Origin: Anaerolineae bacterium
Lineage (GTDB): Bacteria; Chloroflexota; Anaerolineae; Anaerolineales; E44-bin32
NCBI GenBank assembly: GCA_030673735.1
Contig: DAOVIK010000011.1
Coordinates: forward strand, 1-14,969
Length of the DNA: 14,969 nucleotides
Direction: 5' to 3'
The notes beneath the pieces were generated by a model. It saw only the letters and a program-made list of their open reading frames with translations. It was not told the origin of the DNA and did not search any database. This document shows, one piece after another, positions 1-6,347 of the stretch (position 1 is the stretch's first letter; each line of letters opens with the position of its first letter). The translations under genes were made by a program, and so were the position numbers.

Positions 1-1522
1 CAGCCCCTCCACTGTATGTCCCCGAGCCGGTCGCATCCTCCCCTCTACCTGGTCCGCGGCCCGAGCTGTAGCCAAAGCCATTGGCGATGATCACTGCGTC
101 GGCCTCAACGAGGAGGGAATTGGCCTCTAGCTCGAAGGGTGCGTCGTTGCTGTAGTCCTCATCGCCGTTGTCGTAGGAGGCCAAGGAAAGCAGTCCGCCG
201 GAACGGACTGTCACCGAGTCAAAGGCGTATGCTCCACTGCGAAGCGGTGTGTGGGCGCGCAGGAACAGGCTCGCGCTGCCCCCAATAACCAGATCGCTTG
301 CGCCGGAAAGCTCTCCCTCGATATCAAGCGAAATCCCGCTGATCATGAACGATGCCGGAGCGTCCACGGAACCAAAGGCCCTCAGCCTAGATGTGCCATC
401 TCCGCTGATAGCCTCGGCCGGGAAGGACAACCGGGATCCCTCCCCGAGTACATCGAGGTGCCCATAGCCGGTCAGTTCAATAGAGGCCAGGGAGTAATCG
501 CTTTCCAAGAGTACTGCGGGTAGGGAGTCATGCCCACCATTGTCAACTACCAGTCGGTTCTCTGTTCCCCAATAGACCGTTCCCGGACCACCCCAGTCAA
601 CATCATGAGTGCCCGCTCCGCCTTGCGTGCGCACAACTCCAGTGAAAGTTGAGTCGCTGGTGTAGATGGCGATGCGACCTCCTGCCCCGCCGTGGCCGAA
701 TAACATGCCCCTGTCTTCTGCAGCAAATCCACCGGCGGCTTGGATTCCGCCTGCGCCGGCCAGAATTCCTGCTTCGATCCAAATGCTGCCGCCCGATCCT
801 GCGCCGGTCGAGACTCCCTCCTCCCAGTCAGGTGGCCAAAAGAACACTCCATCTCCGCCCCGCGTGCTGAGCGTTCCGTCGATGGTCAGAGTGCCTTGAA
901 TGACCAGCTTGATAGCCCCACCGCCGGCCCCTCCGGGGTGGACAACTTGATCCCAATCCGTGCCGGGCTGACCGCCGCTTCCTAATGCGATAGGATGATG
1001 GAGATCCCCGTATGGTTCTCCCGAGTCATCGCTCTGGCCGCCTGCTCGCCCCCCATGTGCTGCGGATCCGAGCCAAACTTGACTGCTTCCGGGTCCTGTC
1101 CCGCTGGGGAAACCGGTTCCTGCCGCTGAGACGATGCCATCAACCTGCATCTGATCGGCGATCAGGGTTACGCCAATGCCCTGGTCGAGATCGCTGCCAA
1201 TCACGACCGTGGCGCCGCTTTGGATGGAGACGGTGCTGTAGGTGTGCGTCCCGGCCTCCACCCGGCAGGTCATCCCGCTGGTGACAACCAAATCCTCGTC
1301 CGTGGGGCAGAGATCCGCTTGGAGCACAGCGGTGTCCAGCCGCCCGCTATCCGGACCCTCACGGTACTCTCCCCGATCGGATCGAGGCGACGGCAGGCGC
1401 GAGGAATCACCCGCCGAAGTAGGGATCAAGGCTGTCAGTAGGATTGAAAGGGTGATGCTCAATGAAAGAATGATGGCCGTCAACTTATACGCACGCGCGC
1501 GGATAACACCCATATCCAACAT
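1..1522 (-). CDS. Large secreted glycine-rich repeat protein (adhesin-like), partial, C-terminus beyond left edge
   Basis: An uninterrupted minus-strand reading frame of 507 codons runs from ATG at 1522 off the left edge of the window, so no stop is visible. The start is set by a good ribosome binding site (AAGAAGGG, 1537-1530) 7 nt upstream; a second in-frame ATG lies at 1513. Residues 14-38 form a signal peptide or membrane anchor ending near TSAG. The rest is rich in Gly, Ser, Thr and short beta-strand patterns, with glycine motifs such as GGAGGGAIKLVIQG (about 197-210) and GHGGAGGRIAIYT (about 276-288), and GPGTVYWG (313-320). These motifs are typical of large extracellular repeat proteins in Chloroflexota and Planctomycetes. 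A second module seems to begin near residue 467, resembling the one starting near 117, so the unit is about 350 residues. The role is inferred to be cell-surface or adhesive; no catalytic motif is seen. Confidence 0.85.
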   Translation of the reverse strand, partial: MLDMGVIRARAYKLTAIILSLSITLSILLTALIPTSAGDSSRLPSPRSDRGEYREGPDSGRLDTAVLQADLCPTDEDLVVTSGMTCRVEAGTHTYSTVSIQSGATVVIGSDLDQGIGVTLIADQMQVDGIVSAAGTGFPSGTGPGSSQVWLGSAAHGGRAGGQSDDSGEPYGDLHHPIALGSGGQPGTDWDQVVHPGGAGGGAIKLVIQGTLTIDGTLSTRGGDGVFFWPPDWEEGVSTGAGSGGSIWIEAGILAGAGGIQAAGGFAAEDRGMLFGHGGAGGRIAIYTSDSTFTGVVRTQGGAGTHDVDWGGPGTVYWGTENRLVVDNGGHDSLPAVLLESDYSLASIELTGYGHLDVLGEGSRLSFPAEAISGDGTSRLRAFGSVDAPASFMISGISLDIEGELSGASDLVIGGSASLFLRAHTPLRSGAYAFDSVTVRSGGLLSLASYDNGDEDYSNDAPFELEANSLLVEADAVIIANGFGYSSGRGPGRGEDATGSGTYSGGA

Positions 1523-1751
1523 CGCATATCCCTTCTTAAAGAACAGAACCGGCCCTGTGGCCGGTTTCGCTACTGGCTCCCCGGAAGACCCGCCCATCCG
1601 CACGGATGGTCAGCGACCAAAACGGTCCACCGGTTCATCGCCTCCACTTTGGTACTCATGCATTCAGTTGCACAAGGCCTTCAGGAAATCCGTAGAATAA
1701 TGCCTTCCTTAAAATGATGATGATAGACGTACGGAATAATCAACAATGATC
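1523..1751 (-). promoter_or_regulatory. Long hairpin-rich 5' leader of the repeat-protein gene (candidate attenuator or riboswitch)
   Basis: Between the predicted transcription start (about 1751) and the ATG at 1522 lie roughly 228 untranslated bases. On the minus strand they contain a perfect 6-bp hairpin (CCATCC/GGATGG, loop GTGC, 1609-1594). A perfect 8-bp GC-rich hairpin follows (AACCGGCC/GGCCGGTT, loop ACAG, 1566-1547). The second hairpin is followed directly by CTGTTCTTT and then the ribosome binding site, so it looks like a weak intrinsic terminator placed just ahead of translation. This layout suits an attenuated leader. I compared it by memory with c-di-GMP-I, c-di-GMP-II, cobalamin, TPP, fluoride and FMN consensus motifs and could not match any. 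The ligand, if there is one, is unknown. Confidence 0.45.
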
Positions 1752-1757
1752 GCAATT

Positions 1758-1787
1758 AGCCTAGCACGTTTGCGAAGGGGATGTCAA
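1758..1787 (-). promoter_or_regulatory. Sigma-70-like promoter for the repeat-protein gene
   Basis: On the minus strand a perfect -35 TTGACA (1787-1782) is followed after 18 nt by a weak -10 TAGGCT (1763-1758). It lies just downstream of the VKOR stop codon and points at the repeat-protein gene. It would give that gene its own transcript with a leader of about 228 nt. The -10 matches only three of six consensus bases, so the exact start is uncertain. Confidence 0.45.
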
Positions 1788-1821
1788 GCAAAGTTGTGAT
1801 GGCAAGTTGCCGGCCGGTGGA

Positions 1822-2946
1822 TCAATCCACCGCTTCTTCCTCAGGCTCCTCTTCCTCGGGCTCCTCGAGCGCTTCCAGCGCTGGGGGCAGCGCAAGCCAC
1901 ATCTGTGCCGTGATGATCACCGCCGAACTCAAGCACCACATGCAGGTGGCCCCGATCACGAACGGCTCGAGATAGGTCAGGTAGATCGAGAACGTAGCGC
2001 CGAAGAAGGTCATGCCCATCATCGAAAGCACGGTGTAGCGCTGGATCCTCCCGGAGGTCTTCTGCGAGATGAGCCAGGCCACGGCGATGGCCGCATACCC
2101 GATCAAACCCACGATACCGATGGGCAGAACGCCAAACAGCTTGGCGTAGATGCTCTGCTGCACGGCATTGCAGTCCCCCACCGGCCCGCAGACCGCGGTG
2201 CTTTGTGTGGCCTCCACGTACGTCAAATAGCCGGCAATGGCAAGGCCCACCAGCGAGAGCACAGGCAGCGTGATCCTCATCCAGCCCGGCGTCGGGGTGG
2301 ACTCCTTGGTGAGCAGCAGCACGACCACCCAGATCACGCTGACGATCATGCCCAGCAGCACCGCAACCGCGAGACCGTTGGCAAGCGGATCGAGCATGAA
2401 CCGGCTCTTCGCCCGCGCAAACCAGCCCGCGATTCCGGGCTCTTGCTCTTGATTCACCAGATCCTCGATCAAGGCCGCGATATCGGGCGATAGCTCGCCG
2501 GTAGCCGGCCCTGTGAGCTCCGCCGGAATCGACTCGACCAAACCGGGCAGGTCAGGCCAAGCCACCCCTCCCTGCTCGATGCCTTCTTCGATCAGTCCGG
2601 GGAACTCGGCAGGGATCTCAACCGACCCCATGAGCCAGGTCTCGCCGATGACCAGCAAGGGCACCTGCTGCATTTCGGGAGGAATCTCGTATAGCTCTGC
2701 GGCGGCCTCGTAGAGCATGCTGCCGCCCGGCTCCGTGACATTCACAGAGGCTATCTGCAGTTGGTCGCCGTATTGCTCATCCAGTGGTAGCAGGTCTTCT
2801 ATCATCACCTTGTGGCAGTGAGGGCAAGTCGGAGAGTAGAACAGCACGGCTCGCACGATGGGTTCTTGCGCCAAAGCGCTGCCAATCGGCGCCAGCAGCG
2901 CCAGAAGAGCGACCGTGATGATCAGGTTTCTGATTGGATTTCGCAT
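1822..2946 (-). CDS. Secreted thioredoxin-like domain fused to VKOR-family membrane oxidoreductase
   Basis: This 374-residue protein probably makes disulfide bonds in exported proteins: the VKOR domain oxidises the thioredoxin-like partner and passes electrons to quinone. Residues 1-26 are a signal peptide ending ALA. Residues 27-125 are thioredoxin-like, with CPHC at 41-44 and a likely cis-proline at 96 (QVP). A linker follows, then about five membrane segments (near 187-213, 225-245, 271-294, 304-327 and 333-354). VKOR hallmarks are the loop cysteines C253 and C259 and the CMWC pair at 335-338. The tail (361-374) is strongly acidic. The start was chosen at the ATG before MRNPIRN because a proper signal peptide follows and GAGGGA lies just upstream; reading farther upstream would bury the signal and overlap the preceding gene. 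The domain order (thioredoxin first) is the reverse of the well-known cyanobacterial VKOR-Trx fusion. It is 28 nt downstream of the NTPase gene and likely co-transcribed with it. Confidence 0.9.
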   Translation of the reverse strand: MRNPIRNLIITVALLALLAPIGSALAQEPIVRAVLFYSPTCPHCHKVMIEDLLPLDEQYGDQLQIASVNVTEPGGSMLYEAAAELYEIPPEMQQVPLLVIGETWLMGSVEIPAEFPGLIEEGIEQGGVAWPDLPGLVESIPAELTGPATGELSPDIAALIEDLVNQEQEPGIAGWFARAKSRFMLDPLANGLAVAVLLGMIVSVIWVVVLLLTKESTPTPGWMRITLPVLSLVGLAIAGYLTYVEATQSTAVCGPVGDCNAVQQSIYAKLFGVLPIGIVGLIGYAAIAVAWLISQKTSGRIQRYTVLSMMGMTFFGATFSIYLTYLEPFVIGATCMWCLSSAVIITAQMWLALPPALEALEEPEEEEPEEEAVD

Positions 2947-2974
2947 GTTCCCTCGGTCGTATGTTGGGATCAAC

Positions 2975-3712
2975 CTATTTCGATACAGGCATGGTATGCG
3001 GCCGATCTTGCCAGAGCGCGTGAAGCCGCCCCATTGCATCCTCAAGCCTTCGCGCCAACTCATCGCCGCGGTCGGTTGTCGCGTCATCTTCGTTTTCAAA
3101 GACAACGTATGGCAGGCGGAATTCCCGCACGGCGACGTATTCGGGATCGGAGGCGGTGAAATCCGGCCAATCGTTCACGCGGTACAGGCGCTCCATTTTC
3201 TCATCCGGCAAGCTATGCCCAAGTATGCTGTCCGGATATTCAGGATTATATCGCTGACGGTTCTTGCGAAGTGATTCTTCGTACGAGACGTTGACGTACA
3301 GGCAGGCAGCCTTACTCAGGATGGCATCGCTAAGATGCTGGTATGCGGCTCGGTATCCGCCATGCTCGCCGCCCCTGGAGAACTCGATCAAAACGGTGTG
3401 TTCATCCGTGAGATCACGGCAACACTTGTCGTACTCCATAGACAGGCGGCGAATCAGCAGATGCCAAAGCGTTTCTCCGTGCAGGAAGTAGTTCTCTGCA
3501 TCCGTATGCAGTCCGGGGTGCTTGAAGTGATCCCGCAGGATCGCATCTTCCTCGAGCCAGGTCCAAAGCATGGTGAAATCGTCCAGCACTTTCAGTTCGC
3601 CGACGTGAAAGCGCGCCGCCCGCTCCTCCAGGGGCATATCCTGCAGGAAGGCGCTGATCTCGCTTTTTCCGGCTCCGGGCCGCGCATTGAAGATGAGCAA
3701 TGGAAGGTTCAT
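2975..3712 (-). CDS. P-loop NTPase / kinase-like protein of unknown function
   Basis: This is a 245-residue cytoplasmic protein with a variant Walker A motif at the N-terminus (A10-RPGA-GKS, residues 10-17), directly after a hydrophobic strand (LPLLIF). This is the layout of a small nucleotide kinase or other P-loop NTPase. A second hydrophobic strand (about 105-111, TVLIEFSRGG) may carry the Walker B or acceptor acid at E110. An Arg/Lys-rich stretch (ESLRKNRQRY, about 146-155) could act as a lid or sensor. I recognise no named family and no substrate. It is the first gene of a likely two-gene operon with the Trx-VKOR gene (28 nt apart) and sits behind a good promoter with a leader of about 20 nt. 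Nothing links an NTPase chemically to disulfide formation, so the pairing may be only shared transcription. Confidence 0.8.
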   Translation of the reverse strand: MNLPLLIFNARPGAGKSEISAFLQDMPLEERAARFHVGELKVLDDFTMLWTWLEEDAILRDHFKHPGLHTDAENYFLHGETLWHLLIRRLSMEYDKCCRDLTDEHTVLIEFSRGGEHGGYRAAYQHLSDAILSKAACLYVNVSYEESLRKNRQRYNPEYPDSILGHSLPDEKMERLYRVNDWPDFTASDPEYVAVREFRLPYVVFENEDDATTDRGDELARRLEDAMGRLHALWQDRPHTMPVSK

Positions 3713-3738
3713 GTCCAGGCCTTTGTTTTATGGCTCGT

Positions 3739-3767
3739 ATTGTGTCATCCTACGCTGGCCGGGTCAA
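3739..3767 (-). promoter_or_regulatory. Sigma-70-like promoter for the NTPase/Trx-VKOR operon
   Basis: On the minus strand TTGACC (3767-3762) and CACAAT (3744-3739) are separated by exactly 17 nt, and the start codon lies about 27 nt beyond the -10. The -35 matches five of six consensus bases and the -10 four of six. It is the best promoter-like pair on this strand between the two divergent operons. Confidence 0.6.
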
Positions 3768-3979
3768 GGTTTGCGCCCATGAGTACAATAGACACGTGCT
3801 CATGACAAGAGCATGGAATCGTTTGGTTGATTCATTCTTCTTGGATTATGCTGACCGCGACCGGGCGCGATCGAACTGAGAGCGTATCCATCGTAATTCG
3901 CGGTCCGTGTCACGGAGTCCTCGAATACAATGCTCCAGCGCGAGGGCCGCTTGCGCTCGACCTGAGGGTCCGCAGCGCC

Positions 3980-4008
3980 TTCAGACCGGCCGAAGGCCTT
4001 GCTACAAT
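3980..4008 (+). promoter_or_regulatory. Sigma-70-like promoter for the LOG-DinB-SbcDC genes
   Basis: TTCAGA (3980-3985) and TACAAT (4003-4008) are 17 nt apart, and the ATG of the LOG gene follows 21 nt after the -10. The -10 matches five of six consensus bases and the -35 four of six. The transcript would have a very short leader containing GGAAGAGG as ribosome binding site. Confidence 0.55.
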
Positions 4009-4029
4009 ACTGCTATCCAAGGAAGAGGC

Positions 4030-4629
4030 ATGACGAGAACGATAGACAAAGTCTGTGTTTATTGTGGTTCGTCGGACGTGATTCATACGCCCTACATGGA
4101 GGCCGCCAGGGGCATGGGCCATGAACTGGCTGCGCGCGGCCTGACGCTCGTCTACGGCGCGGGATGTACCGGCATGATGGGCGCGCTGGCCGATGGTTGC
4201 CTCGAGCGCGGTGGACGAGTCATCGGCGTGATCCCCAAGATGTTCAACACCCATCAGCTCGTCCATACGGGATTGAGCGAACTGCAAGTGTTGGAGGACC
4301 TGCACGCCCGCAAGGCGCGCATGGCCGAAATAGCGGACGCCTTTGTGGCGCTTCCCGGCGGACTTGGCACGTTCGAGGAGCTGTTCGAGATACTCACATG
4401 GGCGCAGATCGGCCTGCATGCCAATCCGATCGGAGTGTTGAACGTGAACGGCTATTTCGATCCCATGCTGGACTTGATCAAGCGCGCCCAAAGCAAGGGT
4501 TTCATGTACGTGGAGCATCAAGCATTGCTGATTGTAGATGATTCAGCGACAGCCCTGCTCGACCGCATGCATGCGTACGAACCACCACAGGGCTTGGAGC
4601 GCTGGGTGAACCGGGAGGAAAGACCATGA
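4030..4629 (+). CDS. LOG-family protein (cytokinin riboside 5'-monophosphate phosphoribohydrolase type)
   Basis: This 199-residue protein is close to the usual length of short LOG proteins. The family cleaves the N-glycosidic bond of nucleoside 5'-monophosphates, releasing ribose 5-phosphate and a free base. The diagnostic motif PGGLGTFEE is at 109-117. The glycine-rich nucleotide loop YGAGCTGMMG is at 42-51, and the conserved basic segment HARKARM is at 92-98. The start was placed at ATG 4030 because the N-terminal strand VCVYCGSS (8-15) is where family members begin and GGAAGAGG lies immediately upstream; the frame extends farther upstream only as low-quality sequence. Its last four bases overlap the next ATG (ATGA), indicating translational coupling. 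The old annotation 'lysine decarboxylase' for this family would be wrong. The physiological substrate in this bacterium is not known. Confidence 0.92.
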   Translation: MTRTIDKVCVYCGSSDVIHTPYMEAARGMGHELAARGLTLVYGAGCTGMMGALADGCLERGGRVIGVIPKMFNTHQLVHTGLSELQVLEDLHARKARMAEIADAFVALPGGLGTFEELFEILTWAQIGLHANPIGVLNVNGYFDPMLDLIKRAQSKGFMYVEHQALLIVDDSATALLDRMHAYEPPQGLERWVNREERP

Positions 4630-5090
4630 ACGCCGCGCAGTTTTTCGACCATTGGTATGTGGTTTGGCGAGACTTGCTCATCGCAGTGGACTTGCTGGAG
4701 GATGAACACCTGAGCTTCCGCCCTGCCAAAGCCTACCCGCGCGAATTAGGCGACATACTGCGGCATATCATCAACTTGGAACTGGGCTGGATCCACTTTG
4801 TGATCCAGCGCAAGTTGCCGGCCTGGCCGGAGGTTGATGTCAAGCGATTGTCCACCGTGGCGGCCATCAAGGAAGAGATGCAGCGCGTGCACGGCGAGAC
4901 CATGGACTACCTGGCCGATGTGTCTGTCGAGGAATTCGGCCGCATTGTGCAAATTCCCGATGATGGTGCGCCCAAGCTGCACTGGATTCTGTGGCACGTA
5001 TTCGAGCAGCAGATCCACCACCGCGGCGAGTTGTTCCTTTGTATGAGCATGCTTGGCATTCCGCGTCCCAAGCTTGATCGCCCCGAGTAG
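4626..5090 (+). CDS. DinB/YfiT-fold protein (putative metal-dependent hydrolase or thiol transferase)
   Basis: This 154-residue protein is predicted as a four-helix bundle of the DinB superfamily, whose members often bind a divalent metal through three histidines and act as small-thiol transferases or hydrolases. The first helix-bundle histidine is H47 (LRHIINLE), and the family signature HHRGEL is at 131-136. In the usual pattern (xHxxHHRGQ) a second ligand lies four residues before the last histidine of the pair; here that position is Q128 (EQQIHHRGE), so one ligand appears replaced by glutamine. H124 lies one turn away and might compensate. The start codon overlaps the LOG stop by 4 nt, so the two are probably translated together. 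SbcD follows 33 nt later, which fits a stress or DNA-damage theme but does not prove one. Confidence 0.85.
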   Translation: MNAAQFFDHWYVVWRDLLIAVDLLEDEHLSFRPAKAYPRELGDILRHIINLELGWIHFVIQRKLPAWPEVDVKRLSTVAAIKEEMQRVHGETMDYLADVSVEEFGRIVQIPDDGAPKLHWILWHVFEQQIHHRGELFLCMSMLGIPRPKLDRPE

Positions 5091-5123
5091 CTCCCGAACT
5101 CTGATCGTGAGATTGCCACCACC

Positions 5124-6347
5124 ATGGCCGAACCGATTCGCATGTTACACTTCGCCGATCTTCACGTCGGCATGGAAAACTACGGCAAGATCGACCCGCT
5201 CACGGGCACCTCGAGCCGCGTGCGCGACTTCCTCGACCGTTTGGACGAATTGATCGAGTACGCCCTCGAGCACGAGGCTGATCTGGCCGTGTTCGCCGGC
5301 GATGCTTTCAAGAGCCGTGATCCCAATCCCACGCAGCAGCGCGAATTCGCACAGCGCATCAAGCGTCTCGCCGACGCCATGCCCACGCTCTTGCTGGTCG
5401 GCAACCACGACATGCCGGGAATGCCCACCAAGGCCAGCAGCATGGATATCTTCCAGGCGCTCGATGTCCCCGGCGTGCTCGTCGGACGCACACCCGGTGG
5501 ACAGGTGGTCGAGACGCGGAAGGGCAAGGTCTACCTGGCGTGGATGCCCTATCCGATGCGCAATCGCTTGCTATCGGGCGAGGATCATCGCGGCAAGTCG
5601 ATCGAGGAACTCGAAGTTGCGCTCCGTCAGAAGGTCGAAAGTATCTTGGGCGACCTGGCCAAAGACGCATCAAGGCACGATATGCCGCGCGTGCTGGTGG
5701 GCCATCAGAGCGTAGCCAAGGCCAAATACGGATCCGAGCGCACGGTGATGCTTGGCGATGATGTGGCCGTGCAGGTCTCGGCTATTGCCGATCCAGATTG
5801 GGACTACGTCGCCCTGGGTCACATCCACCGCCATCAATCCGTGCATGGCGACCGCTATCCGCCCGTAGTGTACAGCGGCTCTTTAGAGCGCATCGATTTC
5901 GCCGAGGAGAAGCAGGCCAAGGGCTTCTGCTGGGTGAAGCTGGCGCGCCAGGGTACCACGTGGGAATTCGTTCCCGTGGCGGCTCGTCCCTTTCACACCG
6001 TGAAGATCAACGTGCGCAAACGCAAGGATCCCACGCAGGCCGTGCTGGCTGCCGTGAAAGAGGCGCCGGTAGAGGATGCAGTGGTGCGTGTGATTGTCCA
6101 GCTTCGTTCCGATCAGCAGGTGGCGCTGCGCGAGCGCGAGATCGAGAACGCCCTTTCGCAAGCAGCCAGCGTGAGCATTGTGCGCGAGGTCGAGATCGAC
6201 GCCCGTGTTCGATTGAAAGATCTAGCGGCTGAAGAATTGACCCCGCTCGAACTGGTTGAGCAGTACTTCCAAGCGCGAGACGAGACGGCAGAGCGCATCC
6301 AGGCGCTCAAGGTCAAGGCCGAGGAGCTGTTGCGTGATCCCGGTTGA
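5124..6347 (+). CDS. sbcD: SbcD/Mre11-family nuclease subunit
   Basis: This 407-residue calcineurin-like phosphoesterase is the nuclease partner of SbcC/Rad50 and processes DNA double-strand ends and hairpins. Dimanganese-site motifs are in order and intact: DLHVG (D12, H14), GDAFKSRDP (D60), GNHD (93-96, N94, H95), GHQSV (H194) and GHIHRHQ (H233, H235). The C-terminal part (about 280-400) would form the capping and SbcC-binding regions and ends in a charged helix. The ribosome binding site is weak, consistent with translation continuing from the upstream DinB-fold gene 33 nt away. The stop codon lies inside the next gene (14-nt overlap), which is the standard sbcD-sbcC coupling and keeps the subunits balanced. 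Confidence 0.96.
   Translation: MAEPIRMLHFADLHVGMENYGKIDPLTGTSSRVRDFLDRLDELIEYALEHEADLAVFAGDAFKSRDPNPTQQREFAQRIKRLADAMPTLLLVGNHDMPGMPTKASSMDIFQALDVPGVLVGRTPGGQVVETRKGKVYLAWMPYPMRNRLLSGEDHRGKSIEELEVALRQKVESILGDLAKDASRHDMPRVLVGHQSVAKAKYGSERTVMLGDDVAVQVSAIADPDWDYVALGHIHRHQSVHGDRYPPVVYSGSLERIDFAEEKQAKGFCWVKLARQGTTWEFVPVAARPFHTVKINVRKRKDPTQAVLAAVKEAPVEDAVVRVIVQLRSDQQVALREREIENALSQAASVSIVREVEIDARVRLKDLAAEELTPLELVEQYFQARDETAERIQALKVKAEELLRDPG

Larger units (their letters stand above)
3713..4029. other. Divergent intergenic region with promoters on both strands and small inverted repeats
   Basis: These 317 bases separate the minus-strand NTPase operon from the plus-strand LOG-SbcCD genes. Besides the two promoters listed separately, there is a cluster of small symmetric elements: CATGAG (3778-3783) and CTCATG (3799-3804) as inverted arms 15 nt apart, with the palindrome CACGTG (3793-3798) between them. 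TGCTC/GAGCA follow within the next bases. These could be a regulator site but are short enough to arise by chance. I see no convincing coding sequence; an open frame starting with TTG near 3827 has no ribosome binding site. Confidence 0.4.

Noticed and set aside
547..1700. Several plus- and minus-strand open frames of 70-150 codons in the left kilobase and a half
   Set aside because: All lie over the minus-strand repeat-protein frame, which is longer, has a signal peptide and ribosome binding site, and explains the region.
1523..1751. c-di-GMP-I (GEMM) riboswitch in the surface-protein leader
   Set aside because: The hallmark GCAAACC and ACGCAAAGCC-type segments are missing, so I report only an unclassified structured leader.
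3827..4033. Open frame of 68 codons starting with TTG and ending in an ATGA overlap with the LOG gene
   Set aside because: No ribosome binding site, no recognisable protein, and the LOG promoter lies inside it. The overlap is probably coincidence.
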